The position numbers and the translations under genes are program-made. From Halorubrum sp. BV1 (GTDB lineage Archaea > Halobacteriota > Halobacteria > Halobacteriales > Haloferacaceae), in NCBI RefSeq assembly GCF_000746205.1, contig NZ_JQKV01000002.1:764998-828997 (forward strand): a DNA stretch of 64,000 nucleotides, given 5' to 3'. Below are positions 54,299 through 62,903 of the stretch, piece by piece. A model generated the notes under the pieces. It saw nothing but the letters and a program-made list of their open reading frames with translations. It was not told where the DNA came from and did not search any database. The number at the start of each line of letters is the position of its first letter. The stretch's first letter is position 1.

Positions 54299-54933
54299 GC
54301 GCCGTCACCTCCGGCGTCGGCGGCCGTGGGGTCCGGGGTCGCGGAATCCGGCTCGTCCGCGCGCCCGCCGGTGTCCTCGCCCCCGTCGTCAATCCCGAGG
54401 ACCTCTCGCACGCGGGTCCGAAACGCCGCCAGCGTCCCGGTGTTGTCGATCTCCGCGTCGGCGCGCTCCAGCGTCTCGCCGAGGCCGAGGTCGATCTCGC
54501 GGGCGTCGCGCTCGCGGAGGGCCTCCAGATCGGAGTCGGAGTCGTCGCGGTCGCGATCGTCGAGGCGTTCGGCGCGGAGTTCGAAGGGAGCGCGGACCGC
54601 GACGAGCGTGAAGTCGTCGCCGAACGCCTCGCGGAAGCGCTCCAGTTCGACCGTCGAGCGGAGACCGTCGACGAGGACGGTATCGCCGTCGCTCTCTGCC
54701 GCCGCCTCGCGGATCAGCGGGAGCGTGCGGGCGGCGATGGCGTCGTCGCCCTCCTCCTCGCGGAGCGCGCCGGCGATCCGGCCGTGGTGTTCCGCCGGGT
54801 CGAGACCGCGGCGACGACACTCCGCGCGGATCACGTCGCCCATCACGACCACGGGGATGCCCGCGTCCTCGGCCACGTTCGCCGCCTCCCCCTTGCCGCT
54901 CCCGGGGAGGCCGACGGTTCCGATAACGTTCAT
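54295..54933 (-). CDS. UPF0200 family P-loop kinase-like protein
   Basis: The 212-residue protein has Walker A GLPGSGKG at residues 8-15, VMGDVIRAE, and a VLVDGLRS strand, as in nucleotide kinases related to dephospho-CoA kinase and adenylate kinase. Family substrates are unknown. The C-terminus (about 180-212) is an acidic tail. A CCTAAGTCC element about 29 bp upstream may be its promoter. Confidence 0.87.
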   Translation of the reverse strand: MNVIGTVGLPGSGKGEAANVAEDAGIPVVVMGDVIRAECRRRGLDPAEHHGRIAGALREEEGDDAIAARTLPLIREAAAESDGDTVLVDGLRSTVELERFREAFGDDFTLVAVRAPFELRAERLDDRDRDDSDSDLEALRERDAREIDLGLGETLERADAEIDNTGTLAAFRTRVREVLGIDDGGEDTGGRADEPDSATPDPTAADAGGDGA

Positions 54934-55004
54934 TGGCCGCGGCTAGTCCGCTCGCGGACTTAGGTCTGCTGTTGGGACCGCCGTCGTCGGCGCGAACCGT
55001 CGGC

Positions 55005-55016
55005 GTTTTTTATATC
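55005..55016 (+). promoter_or_regulatory. TATA box of tRNA-Arg
   Basis: TTTTTTATAT lies about 25-32 bp ahead of the tRNA 5' end, the usual archaeal spacing. Confidence 0.6.
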
Positions 55017-55037
55017 GGGCGCGCGAACTCCGAGTGA

Positions 55038-55112
55038 GGGCACGTAGCTCAGCCAGGATAGAGCGTCGGACTTCTAATCCGACGGTCGTGGGTTCGAATC
55101 CCACTGTGCCCG
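55038..55112 (+). tRNA. tRNA-Arg (anticodon TCT)
   Basis: A full cloverleaf folds: acceptor GGGCACG with TGTGCCC, anticodon loop CTTCTAA with TCT, and T-arm GTGGGTTCGAATCCCAC. It reads AGA arginine codons. The discriminator is G and no CCA is encoded. The integrated element begins directly beyond its 3' end, so this end probably contains the left attachment site. Confidence 0.93.
55085..55112 (+). other. Probable left attachment site in the tRNA-Arg 3' end
   Basis: The tRNA 3' half is intact and the foreign block starts just after it. The matching right-hand copy was not found up to 64000, so the attachment site is inferred from position only. Confidence 0.4.
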
Positions 55113-55286
55113 CTCCGAAACCCTCGGTTCTTGGGTCGTTCGTCAAATCCCGGAGAACGAGGTCGATAGGTCCTCTACTGCCAGATTCTCAAAACGGTTT
55201 AGCGACCGCTATTCGGATTCCGTTCATCAGCTTAACGCCCCCCTTCGCGGTCGCCCGGTTTTCATTGTTCTCGGGGGTGATCGGCG

Positions 55287-55466
55287 GTGAGCCTCGGCTC
55301 GCGAGCCAATTCCGACTGTCACCTCACCGCCAACGGTCCGGGTGAGTTCTGGTGTCCGGTCTGCGGCCAACGCTGCACGCGGAACTCGTCGAGTCAGATC
55401 GAGTACGGCCACGCGCTCGACTGTCCTGAGAGACCAGCTGAACTCTCGAACCCAAGCAAAAAGTGA
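55287..55466 (+). CDS. Small zinc-finger protein of the integrated element
   Basis: A GTG-started frame of 59 residues encodes FWCPVCGQRC (Cys23, Cys26) and a later YGHALDC with His42 and Cys46, a CCHC-type zinc-finger layout. The stop shares a GTGA junction with the next frame. It is likely a small DNA- or protein-binding factor of the replication operon. A weak TTTTCATTG stretch 22-30 bp ahead may be its promoter. Confidence 0.6.
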   Translation: MSLGSRANSDCHLTANGPGEFWCPVCGQRCTRNSSSQIEYGHALDCPERPAELSNPSKK

Positions 55467-55696
55467 ACCGGTCAGCTGCGCGCCGGTCCACCTCCCAACG
55501 GTTCCGGCTCGATCTCGTCCGCCTCGACACCGCGCTCCAGGTCAAACTCTCCAAGCGGTCGGTGACCTTGTGGTCCGTGAGGTCCGCCGTACGCGGACCG
55601 AACGGCACCGACCGCGCACAGGCGACCGAAGGTCGCCAAACGAGCGGCGGTGCTGTCGCGGCTGCGGTCGCGCGCACATCTGGAGGTGAGCGATGA
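55463..55696 (+). CDS. Small basic protein coupled to the Rep gene
   Basis: The 77-residue Arg/Ser-rich protein starts with GTG in a GTGA overlap with the zinc-finger gene and ends in an ATGA overlap with the Rep gene. The first 40 residues (STSQRFRLDLVRLDTALQVK) could form a beta-alpha unit. It has no recognised motif. It is kept because of the coupled start and stop; composition alone would not prove it is translated. Confidence 0.45.
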   Translation: MNRSAARRSTSQRFRLDLVRLDTALQVKLSKRSVTLWSVRSAVRGPNGTDRAQATEGRQTSGGAVAAAVARTSGGER

Positions 55697-57738
55697 GCGC
55701 GCCGGACGAAGCGGGTGCGGATGCGGCTTGGCTTTCCAACGGGACTTACCCCGCGTCGAACGATACAGGCCCTAGCTCTCCGGAACTCTCTCACCGACCG
55801 GTCGATCTCCCGACTGTCGATGAACGAGTCCGCGGAATCATCGATCGATACGAAGATCGTGTCTTCGAACCGGTCTCAACAGTCCACGGTCGCAAGCTAC
55901 GAGAAGAAGTTCTCAAAGAACCGGAGACTGTTCTCCGAACGGTCGAAATCGGTGAGACAGAAGAGAAAATCGTCGAGGAAACCGTTGCCCGTGGCTCCTT
56001 GCCGCTGATCGTTGCTATTCAAGAAATGCTGGAATGGTACGAGGGATACAGAGACAAATTCCTCCGGATGGCGCGCGGTTCCAAGGTCCGGAAAGACTAC
56101 GAGTCGTTCCTCGTCGACATGGACAACAGCCTCACACCGGAATACCAATCCACGCAGTACGCTCGTCTAAAGGCACTCGAACGCCAATTTATGGGTGGAA
56201 ATTACCCATGTGGACGGACCTGTGAAGCTGAGTTCGCCGAACCCGTGACCGTGCTTTTCGGTCTTACCGCGTCTTCGCTCGACCGCGATGGGTCGTTTCG
56301 ACCAATCGCTGACCACGACCGGGAAATCCGCGACGCGTGGTCCGGCTCGTCGAACTCGGTGAAGCGAACCCTGCGATACGTGCTCGAAGACACACTCGGT
56401 CTATCACCCGGTGAATACGCGTGGTGGTGGCAGTCAGAACCACACCCTGGTCCGCAAAAACCCGCGACAGGATATTCTCACTCACATCCGGTCGTCATCT
56501 TTGACGCAGCTGCGATCGCTACCAGTACCAGCGTCGCAACCGACCCAGAAACCTATCGCCCGATCGTGGCGAAACACGTCTCGGAATGCGACGGCGCGGG
56601 ATGGGCCGCGCACGACCTCGATGAATCAGTTACCGTCCGTAGAGACGACGAAATACAGGATTTCGCCAGTTACGTGTCCGAATATCTCGCCGTGGCTCCC
56701 GATCAGGACTTGCTCGAACGCTCCGACGAATACCTCATCTGGGCGGCCTCGCAGTGGGCGACGACGACGCAGAAATACAGTCGTTCGCGATGGGCGACCG
56801 CGGCGTGCAAAGCAGACGCCTGCCAGCAGCAGTATTTCGATGAAGAGACGGAGCAGTCGGTTCAACACGCTGATTCTATCGTTCCATCCTCGAAGCCCGG
56901 ACTGGAATACGAATGTGCAGAGTGTGGCTCGCCGCACGGAATCGACCAAACTGAGAAATCGCTCGCTCGAACTCGGTTGTCGCAGTCGTCGCCTGACCAA
57001 GACTCTGAAACCGAGGAGGAACCCGAACGGACACTCGCAGAGCGGTGGCCTTCTGCTCGATCGGCCGGATCGCTCGGGTCTGAAACGCGGGCGCGCAGAT
57101 GTGATCATCTCGAACCGGACACCTGCCCGCTGTGTGCGACCGAAACTGAAGCGCCGAATCACACGATATCGGGAGAGGTTCCGATACCAGAATCTGCCGA
57201 AGCCCCTCCCGCCGAGCGGCAGCGAGACGGGTTCGAACGCCCGCCCGAGTGGGAACCAGACGCTGTTGTGCAACTCTCCACCGAGGAGGAAACTGAAATC
57301 GGCTCTCCCGGCGGGACCGCTTACGGAAAGATCGTCGTCGAGGGCGTCGGCTCCATCATGGATACGACTGACCTCCCGTACCTTCCACAGCCAGATCTCC
57401 TCGAAGGTCCGAAGCCTTGGGAAAGTACCACATTATTCGATGAATCTGACGTTCGTGCCGGGCGCGTCCCGCCGCCGGAGCTGGTCGCTCGCGAATGGTC
57501 CGAAACGGTCCGCGCTAATGGCCGGGTGACTCCAAAACAGTGGTCTGACAGTTGGTACACCGAGCGGTTCGAGAGACAGTCATCGCCCGAACCGGAACTC
57601 GGCGAACGCGAACGGATTGCGATTAAAGAACTCGTGAAATCGACTGGCGAAACCTCGCCGATCTCCATCGCCGGGCAGCTCATGCTTCCGCCGTCCGCGC
57701 TCGACGAAATCCGCTTGACCGTCAAAAGTACCATATAA
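55693..57738 (+). CDS. Probable HUH-type rolling-circle replication protein
   Basis: The 681-residue protein has the three Rep motifs in order: VTVLFGLTASS (185-195, motif 1), YSHSHPVVIFD with the His263-x-His265 pair (motif 2) and SYVSEYL with Tyr327 and Tyr331 (motif 3, nucleophile). It would nick and join DNA at the element's origin. Two Cys clusters (YECAECGSPHG and HLEPDTCPLC) look like zinc fingers. Base composition is lower in GC than the host. It is much longer than plasmid Reps (about 300). Without an alignment the assignment is moderate. It follows the small ORFs in a coupled operon. Confidence 0.62.
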   Translation: MSAPDEAGADAAWLSNGTYPASNDTGPSSPELSHRPVDLPTVDERVRGIIDRYEDRVFEPVSTVHGRKLREEVLKEPETVLRTVEIGETEEKIVEETVARGSLPLIVAIQEMLEWYEGYRDKFLRMARGSKVRKDYESFLVDMDNSLTPEYQSTQYARLKALERQFMGGNYPCGRTCEAEFAEPVTVLFGLTASSLDRDGSFRPIADHDREIRDAWSGSSNSVKRTLRYVLEDTLGLSPGEYAWWWQSEPHPGPQKPATGYSHSHPVVIFDAAAIATSTSVATDPETYRPIVAKHVSECDGAGWAAHDLDESVTVRRDDEIQDFASYVSEYLAVAPDQDLLERSDEYLIWAASQWATTTQKYSRSRWATAACKADACQQQYFDEETEQSVQHADSIVPSSKPGLEYECAECGSPHGIDQTEKSLARTRLSQSSPDQDSETEEEPERTLAERWPSARSAGSLGSETRARRCDHLEPDTCPLCATETEAPNHTISGEVPIPESAEAPPAERQRDGFERPPEWEPDAVVQLSTEEETEIGSPGGTAYGKIVVEGVGSIMDTTDLPYLPQPDLLEGPKPWESTTLFDESDVRAGRVPPPELVAREWSETVRANGRVTPKQWSDSWYTERFERQSSPEPELGERERIAIKELVKSTGETSPISIAGQLMLPPSALDEIRLTVKSTI

Positions 57739-57805
57739 AAAGAATAGATGATCGCTTTGCTTGCTACTGTTTCTGAGTTTTACTTTCACTTCGCACAGGT
57801 CTCCC

Positions 57806-57815
57806 ATTTATCTAC
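57806..57815 (+). promoter_or_regulatory. TATA box of the virus-like structural operon
   Basis: ATTTATCTAC is centred 29 bp before the ATG at 57840 within an AT-rich gap, and fits a leaderless transcript that would read through to 62731. Confidence 0.55.
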
Positions 57816-57839
57816 AAATCTCGCACACTAACAATTGTA

Positions 57840-58187
57840 ATGGCGAGCGAAATGCCAAGTGCGCCGGACGGATTCGTTGACGCCGCCGCGCCTACGTCGG
57901 ATGGATCGGAAGCAATCGAACTCTCGTCCGGTGAAACGTTGTTCGGGCCTGTGCTCGACATCACCGAGGGAGAGGGGGACTACGGCCCGTGGTTCCGTCT
58001 CACCATCAAGGACAAAGACCGGGGCGTTGAGGACTACTTCGCCAAAGACGAGGTGAAGACTGCCCTGAAACAGGGCAACCTCGAACGAGGCGATACAGTC
58101 TGGATCGCTCGCGGAACCGAGGAGGAGGAGCTGGACGACGGCGGGAGCTACCTCCCGACGTTCTGCAAGATTCAGGGTGATTCCTGA
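57840..58187 (+). CDS. Small acidic protein at the head of the structural operon
   Basis: The 115-residue protein has a disordered start, then a beta-rich stretch (GETLFGPVLDITEGEGDYGP, WFRLTIKDKDRGVEDYF, GDTVWIARG) that looks like an OB-fold. A single-strand DNA-binding role is only a guess. It overlaps the next gene by one base and begins the operon. Confidence 0.65.
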   Translation: MASEMPSAPDGFVDAAAPTSDGSEAIELSSGETLFGPVLDITEGEGDYGPWFRLTIKDKDRGVEDYFAKDEVKTALKQGNLERGDTVWIARGTEEEELDDGGSYLPTFCKIQGDS

Positions 58188-58591
58188 TGGCGTCGTCGTA
58201 CTCGAACTCGATGGGCGACATGGTGTCGGACTACACCAACATTCGCACGATTCCCGCGCTTCTGTCGGTCGCGTTCATCGCCTCCGGCCTCTACCAGTTC
58301 GGCGGCATCACCGACATCACGCTCGTGTGGCTCTCGAACTACACGCTCACGGCACAACACGCCACCTTCGTCTCACTCGGTGCGTACGCTGTCGCGTTCG
58401 CGTCGTCTGAGACGAAGGATTTCCAATACTACGAGCAGTGGGAGCAGGTCGCGATCTTCGCTGGCCCGCTCCTGATCCTCGGGTACCAGTACGTGCCGCA
58501 GATCGCCGACCTCGTGAACACAACCTCGAACGTCGGCCCGATCGTCGCGTTCCTCGTGACGGTCGGCGCATGGGGCGTCGCTGTTCGGTAA
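58187..58591 (+). CDS. Four-helix membrane protein, pleolipovirus VP3-like
   Basis: The 134-residue protein has four predicted helices (about 21-38, 44-72, 88-103 and 114-133), a short N-terminal tail and an acidic loop. Pleolipoviruses carry an internal membrane protein of this size (VP3) directly before their spike gene. Position, size and topology fit; sequence similarity was not tested. Confidence 0.7.
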   Translation: MASSYSNSMGDMVSDYTNIRTIPALLSVAFIASGLYQFGGITDITLVWLSNYTLTAQHATFVSLGAYAVAFASSETKDFQYYEQWEQVAIFAGPLLILGYQYVPQIADLVNTTSNVGPIVAFLVTVGAWGVAVR

Positions 58592-58613
58592 CCACCCCGC
58601 TGTACTCACCATT

Positions 58614-60407
58614 ATGAGTTCCAAAAATGACAACACAACCGCTAGCGGTAACGCCTCTCCGGGCGCTCCTCCTCGGGACGCTCTGGACTCTGACAGTGAT
58701 GCTGTTCGGTCTGGCTCTCGTCTTGGTCGCCGGACCTTCGTGAAGGGCCTCGGGGCCTCCGCGGTCGCCGCGGCTGGCCTCTCGTACGAACACGGCCCCG
58801 TCGGAAACACCCAAGCCGTCGCCCCGCTCGTCGCTGGCGCACTCGCTGCTGGCGCGCTCGGTCTCGGCTGGTCGCTCCGCGACTACGAAATCATCGGTGC
58901 TGATGCTCCGGCTGAGGGGCTGACTGCTGATGCGCTTAGACAGCAAATCTACCAGACAGCCAAGACTCGCAAGTCGACGAACGCGAGCACGTTCATCGAC
59001 AACCAGAACATCCTCGACGGTGTCGAACACACTGCCTACACCGATGCGAAGGTCGCCGCCATCGAGGAGCTAAACGCTGGCTCGGCTGAGTCTGCTGTGC
59101 TCGATGCTGCAACTTCTGCCATCGACACCTACGAGACAACAGTCAAAAAGAACCTCCTCAAGTCGTGGAATGAATCGCATCGGGAGTTCGAGGGCATGGT
59201 CGCTGCGGTCGCAAGTCACCCTGACCTGAGCCTTCAGACCGAAGATGCTGGCCCATTCTCTCGTGTCGAGCCGGGGGGAACCACGCCTTACGGCGGCTGG
59301 ACTTTCTCAAATCCTCCGACTGCTGGCACGATTTCTCACACCCTACCCGATGGGTCTACAATCGACGTGCTCGACCGAGATGGTGGTGCTAACCCCTTAG
59401 AAGCAGATACTTCCACGTACTCTGTGATTCGGATCAATCCACAGTCCGGGATTCACGACGGACTAAACTACTTCGATCAGGCTGCGTGGCATAGCCTTTT
59501 CTCCTCTATCGATACGACGTTCCAAAACGTTCGTAACGGTATCTCGACGTGGGTGACTACTATTTACGGCGACGTTCAGTCCGGCTCGATCGAAGTCTCC
59601 GAACTCGTGACGCCTCGCGAACGCGCGTCGATGATGGCCAAAGAAGAGGGCACGAGTCAAGCCATTGCCGACCTCATCGCACTGAACCAGCCTGTCGACC
59701 TCAAACGCGAAGCGACCATCACTGTCGACAGCACTGGCGCGACCATGCGCGGATCGTTCGGACTCTCTGACGCCTCGGATGGTCCGCTCGAAGTCGGCGT
59801 GACCTACGATCCGTCGACGTTCACGGGTGATGTCTACTTCACCACGGACATGAGTCTCGTCGAGGGCGACTGGACAGCCATCAATACCGCCGTCGACGGC
59901 GGCACCATCACCATCACACAGGAACCCTACGAGGGCACTGCCATCGAGGTGGAAACCATCGCTGGCGAGACTGTCTCTGTCCCGGCTGCTGATTGGACGG
60001 ACAACGGCGATGGTACATGGTCGTACGACGCCTCGGGCGACCTCGAAACCGCCATCACCGAAGTCGCGTCCGCACGGTTCCACGCAACCAGCACTGAGAC
60101 GCAGTACGAGACGCTGAAACTCGACGGGACGTTCACCGTCGACGACATGGTGAACACCCAAACCGGGGAACCAGCAACCGCGACGACGTTCACCTCGTCG
60201 GAACCACAGACTGACAGCAACTACATCACGCAGGAAGAGTGGGACCAGCTCGAACAGCAGAATCAAGAGCTGATCGAACAGTTCGAGAACTCACAATCGA
60301 ACGGAGGCGGCCTCGACCTCTCCGGCCTCGATATGTTCGGTCTCCCGGGCGAGATCGTCGCCGTCGTCGTGGCCGGAGCCGCCGCACTGTTCGCCTCCTC
60401 GAACTAA
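58614..60407 (+). CDS. Tat-exported spike-like protein, pleolipovirus VP4-like
   Basis: The 597-residue protein begins with a disordered 35-residue tail and a twin-arginine signal (LGRRTFVKG, Arg39-Arg40). A large ectodomain follows, with helical N-terminal (about 80-200) and beta-rich C-terminal parts. Near the end is a heptad region (EEWDQLEQQNQELIEQF), then a single helix (EIVAVVVAGAAALFA) at the very C-terminus. This matches the VP4-type fusion spikes of pleolipoviruses, which attach to cells and fuse membranes. Confidence 0.75.
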   Translation: MSSKNDNTTASGNASPGAPPRDALDSDSDAVRSGSRLGRRTFVKGLGASAVAAAGLSYEHGPVGNTQAVAPLVAGALAAGALGLGWSLRDYEIIGADAPAEGLTADALRQQIYQTAKTRKSTNASTFIDNQNILDGVEHTAYTDAKVAAIEELNAGSAESAVLDAATSAIDTYETTVKKNLLKSWNESHREFEGMVAAVASHPDLSLQTEDAGPFSRVEPGGTTPYGGWTFSNPPTAGTISHTLPDGSTIDVLDRDGGANPLEADTSTYSVIRINPQSGIHDGLNYFDQAAWHSLFSSIDTTFQNVRNGISTWVTTIYGDVQSGSIEVSELVTPRERASMMAKEEGTSQAIADLIALNQPVDLKREATITVDSTGATMRGSFGLSDASDGPLEVGVTYDPSTFTGDVYFTTDMSLVEGDWTAINTAVDGGTITITQEPYEGTAIEVETIAGETVSVPAADWTDNGDGTWSYDASGDLETAITEVASARFHATSTETQYETLKLDGTFTVDDMVNTQTGEPATATTFTSSEPQTDSNYITQEEWDQLEQQNQELIEQFENSQSNGGGLDLSGLDMFGLPGEIVAVVVAGAAALFASSN

Positions 60408-60412
60408 CTCCA

Positions 60413-60946
60413 ATGAACTCCCGTTTTATCCTGATCGCAGTCGTCGCAGTGGCAACCCTCTCCGGCGGCGTCGCCGCCCAAGACGCCACGAACGCGACTG
60501 TCCAAACCCCGAACGGTACCGCACAAGCTGACGCCTGTACCCAGCAAATCACTGAGCACATCGACCTCTGCTCGGCCGAGTATGACGGCTCCGCCGCCGT
60601 GCTCGTGCTCGACGGCGACCGACGCGAACGCATCACGGTCACCGAGGCCGTCGCCCTGACTGAGCCGCGCGAACTCAACAGGCAGTCGTACGTCGTCGAC
60701 GGGCGCACGACGATCCGCTTCAGCGTCCAACCCTCGAACGGCGCGGCGGGCGTCACTATCGACGACGGAACCACACTGTACGGTGTCCCGCTGCAAGCCT
60801 CCTCGCCGATCGTCGCCGGTCCCTTCACCGCCTCGGACGCACAAGCCGCCGGTCTCGGCGGTGGTCTCGGTGTCGGTCTGGTCACTCTGTACGTCGTCGC
60901 GAAGGTCGTCTACGGACGAGATGAGAAATCGGAGCGCATAGCATGA
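60413..60946 (+). CDS. Secreted/membrane protein of the structural operon
   Basis: The 177-residue protein has an N-terminal signal (residues 4-20, ending GGVAAQD), a beta-rich extracellular part with a Cys pair (CTQQITEHIDLC), and a C-terminal helix (GGGLGVGLVTLYVVAKVVYG). The order matches the conserved membrane gene that follows VP4 in pleolipoviruses. It overlaps the next gene by 4 nt. Confidence 0.65.
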   Translation: MNSRFILIAVVAVATLSGGVAAQDATNATVQTPNGTAQADACTQQITEHIDLCSAEYDGSAAVLVLDGDRRERITVTEAVALTEPRELNRQSYVVDGRTTIRFSVQPSNGAAGVTIDDGTTLYGVPLQASSPIVAGPFTASDAQAAGLGGGLGVGLVTLYVVAKVVYGRDEKSERIA

Positions 60947-61779
60947 CTCAACACCCACAAACCAAACCCGAGACACCCAAGCATCGGCGTTTCATCGAGG
61001 CGGCCAAAACCCGCACCCCTGAGATAATCGCTGGTACGTCCCTGCTCGCTGCTGGCGCGATGGTCGTCGGGTTCGACCTCGAAGTCCCGCGCTTCTGGTA
61101 CATCGCTGGGGTCGCCGCCGTCGCCGTCTCGCCGATCGGCTTCATGGTCGGCCAGAAGGTCACGTCGTGGCTTTACAATCCGTCGTGGATCTACCTGATG
61201 GACCTCGACGCTAGCGTCCTCGACGGCGCGATCTACCGACTCCCACCCGACGAGTTCCGCGAAATGGATATCCTCGACGGCGAGGAGTTCAAAAATCCCA
61301 GCTACGACATCACCCAGCTGTCCCCAAACCTCTACGTCGGCAAACAGGTTGACCTCGAAGACATGACCGTCGTGGGGACGTGGCGCGGCACACTCGACGA
61401 TCGTGAGCTGACCCGCGCGCTTCGTGCCGTCCACGAGTGTCGCGGCCAGCTTCAGGACGACGCCCAGCGCGGATTCATCCTCGAAGCCTCCGCGTTCACC
61501 GTGGTCCGTCGGGCCACTCGCAACACGGTCGAAAGCGTGATCGACCTGTTTGAGGACGGGTCGCTTCCTGACTCGGGCGACGGTATCGGTCGCGCCATCG
61601 ACCAGGAACTCGAAGCGTTCGGCCTCGACGACGCGACCGGCGACGATCTCTCCGACCTCGTCGACGATGAAGACCTCGCCGACCTTGACCACAAGTCGGG
61701 GTTCGACTTCGGCGACACCGAGCCGCCGACCGACCGCAACGGTCACAGCGAGAAAGTGGAGGTCTCCGCCGATGACTGA
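60943..61779 (+). CDS. Membrane protein preceding the ATPase in the structural operon
   Basis: The 278-residue protein has two helices (about 27-45 and 50-68) and a large cytoplasmic domain. The tail is acidic and disordered. It occupies the place of the conserved pleolipovirus gene between the spike region and VP8. It overlaps both neighbours (ATGA-type starts). Confidence 0.65.
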   Translation: MTQHPQTKPETPKHRRFIEAAKTRTPEIIAGTSLLAAGAMVVGFDLEVPRFWYIAGVAAVAVSPIGFMVGQKVTSWLYNPSWIYLMDLDASVLDGAIYRLPPDEFREMDILDGEEFKNPSYDITQLSPNLYVGKQVDLEDMTVVGTWRGTLDDRELTRALRAVHECRGQLQDDAQRGFILEASAFTVVRRATRNTVESVIDLFEDGSLPDSGDGIGRAIDQELEAFGLDDATGDDLSDLVDDEDLADLDHKSGFDFGDTEPPTDRNGHSEKVEVSADD

Positions 61780-62731
61780 CGTTGACGAAGGAATGCTCAC
61801 GGCGGCGAAACTCGCCGAGCAGCTGGCGGGCAACATGGACACCGAACGCGACCTCGCCTCGGGTGCCGGTGCGCTCGACCCTGACGACGTGTCGGCGTCG
61901 GTGTTCCTCGACGAGATTCGCGCCGGGCGCGACCGGCCGTCTGAACTCCTGTCGCTCGTCGACCGGACCCAGCAGTCCCGGCAGGCCTCCGAAGCGATTC
62001 GCTCGGGGAACTCGATGCTGCTCTCGCATCTGGTCGGTATTACGGAACAGGACCTCGACGGCTCGGCGCTCCGGCTCCCGCTGCGGCTCGATGAGCTCAT
62101 GACGAACAACGACGCGACCGCGTTCATCGGCGGTGCCGGGAACCCGAACACGGGGAAAACGAACCTGATGGCGTTGCTCGCTGAACTCCGCTCGGCGACC
62201 GTCGACGATCTCCTGATAATCTCGAACTCGCGGACGTGGCCGCTCACGGATATCGTCGTCACGAGCGCACACGACCTCGCGGTCACCTGTATCGAGCATC
62301 GCGACCGGCCGAAATTTGTCTTCATCGACGAGGGATCGACGCACTTCGACGCCCGAACGAACAGCTACGAGGTCGCGGCGCAGTTCTCGCCGCTCGCCAA
62401 GCGGATGGCGAAGGTCAACGTCGACGTCTTCGGCACCGTGTTCCACACGGGGAAGGACTGCCACCCGGAGCTGAAACGGCTGTTCACGACCGCGTTCTTC
62501 AAACACTCGAAGAAAGACGTCGACTTCTTCGATGACTGGCCCGCTGAGGCTGACAAACCGACGAACCAACTGTTCGGCGGGATGGTCGAAAACCTCGAAC
62601 CGGCGGACGCTGAGCCTGATCCGAACGATGCGGCTCCGTGGGATTGGAACCTTCAATCGGACCTATTCGCGCTCGACCTCGACTGGCCCGATCTACTGGA
62701 CGCTCTCCGCGATCGTGGTCCGGCCGAGTGA
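61772..62731 (+). CDS. P-loop ATPase, pleolipovirus VP8-like
   Basis: The 319-residue protein has Walker A GNPNTGKT (123-130) and Walker B VFIDEG (Asp186, Glu187), with FSPLAKRMAKVNV and FGTVFHTGKDCHPEL after it, in the style of viral packaging or HerA-like ATPases. Pleolipoviruses encode an ATPase (VP8) at this position. Its true function in assembly is not known. It starts inside the stop of the previous gene. Confidence 0.72.
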   Translation: MTDVDEGMLTAAKLAEQLAGNMDTERDLASGAGALDPDDVSASVFLDEIRAGRDRPSELLSLVDRTQQSRQASEAIRSGNSMLLSHLVGITEQDLDGSALRLPLRLDELMTNNDATAFIGGAGNPNTGKTNLMALLAELRSATVDDLLIISNSRTWPLTDIVVTSAHDLAVTCIEHRDRPKFVFIDEGSTHFDARTNSYEVAAQFSPLAKRMAKVNVDVFGTVFHTGKDCHPELKRLFTTAFFKHSKKDVDFFDDWPAEADKPTNQLFGGMVENLEPADAEPDPNDAAPWDWNLQSDLFALDLDWPDLLDALRDRGPAE

Positions 62732-62858
62732 CGTTGCTGCTGGTAGGCTGCGTTCGATACTCTGGTTAGGCTGGTCACCTGGTCCAGCTCACACTCACTC
62801 GGTCTGCCACCCGCCGACCCACCTCTCTCATGTGGTGGTTTCCATCCTGCGTTGCTGC

Positions 62859-62891
62859 CCGCGCGACCCCTCCTTGTGGGGGGTCGCGCGG
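62859..62891. terminator. Perfect 12-bp hairpin between convergent genes
   Basis: ccgcgcgacccc pairs with ggggtcgcgcgg around a 9-base loop. It lies just past the ATPase stop and just before the stop of the convergent membrane gene, so it could end both transcripts. It also marks the sharp change from GC-rich to AT-rich sequence. Confidence 0.65.
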
Positions 62892-62903
62892 AATCCTCAC
62901 AGA

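Noticed and set aside
56411..57529. Alternative 372-codon frame inside the Rep gene
   Set aside because: It lies wholly within the Rep frame, is Ser/Arg-rich without motifs, and lacks a start signal.
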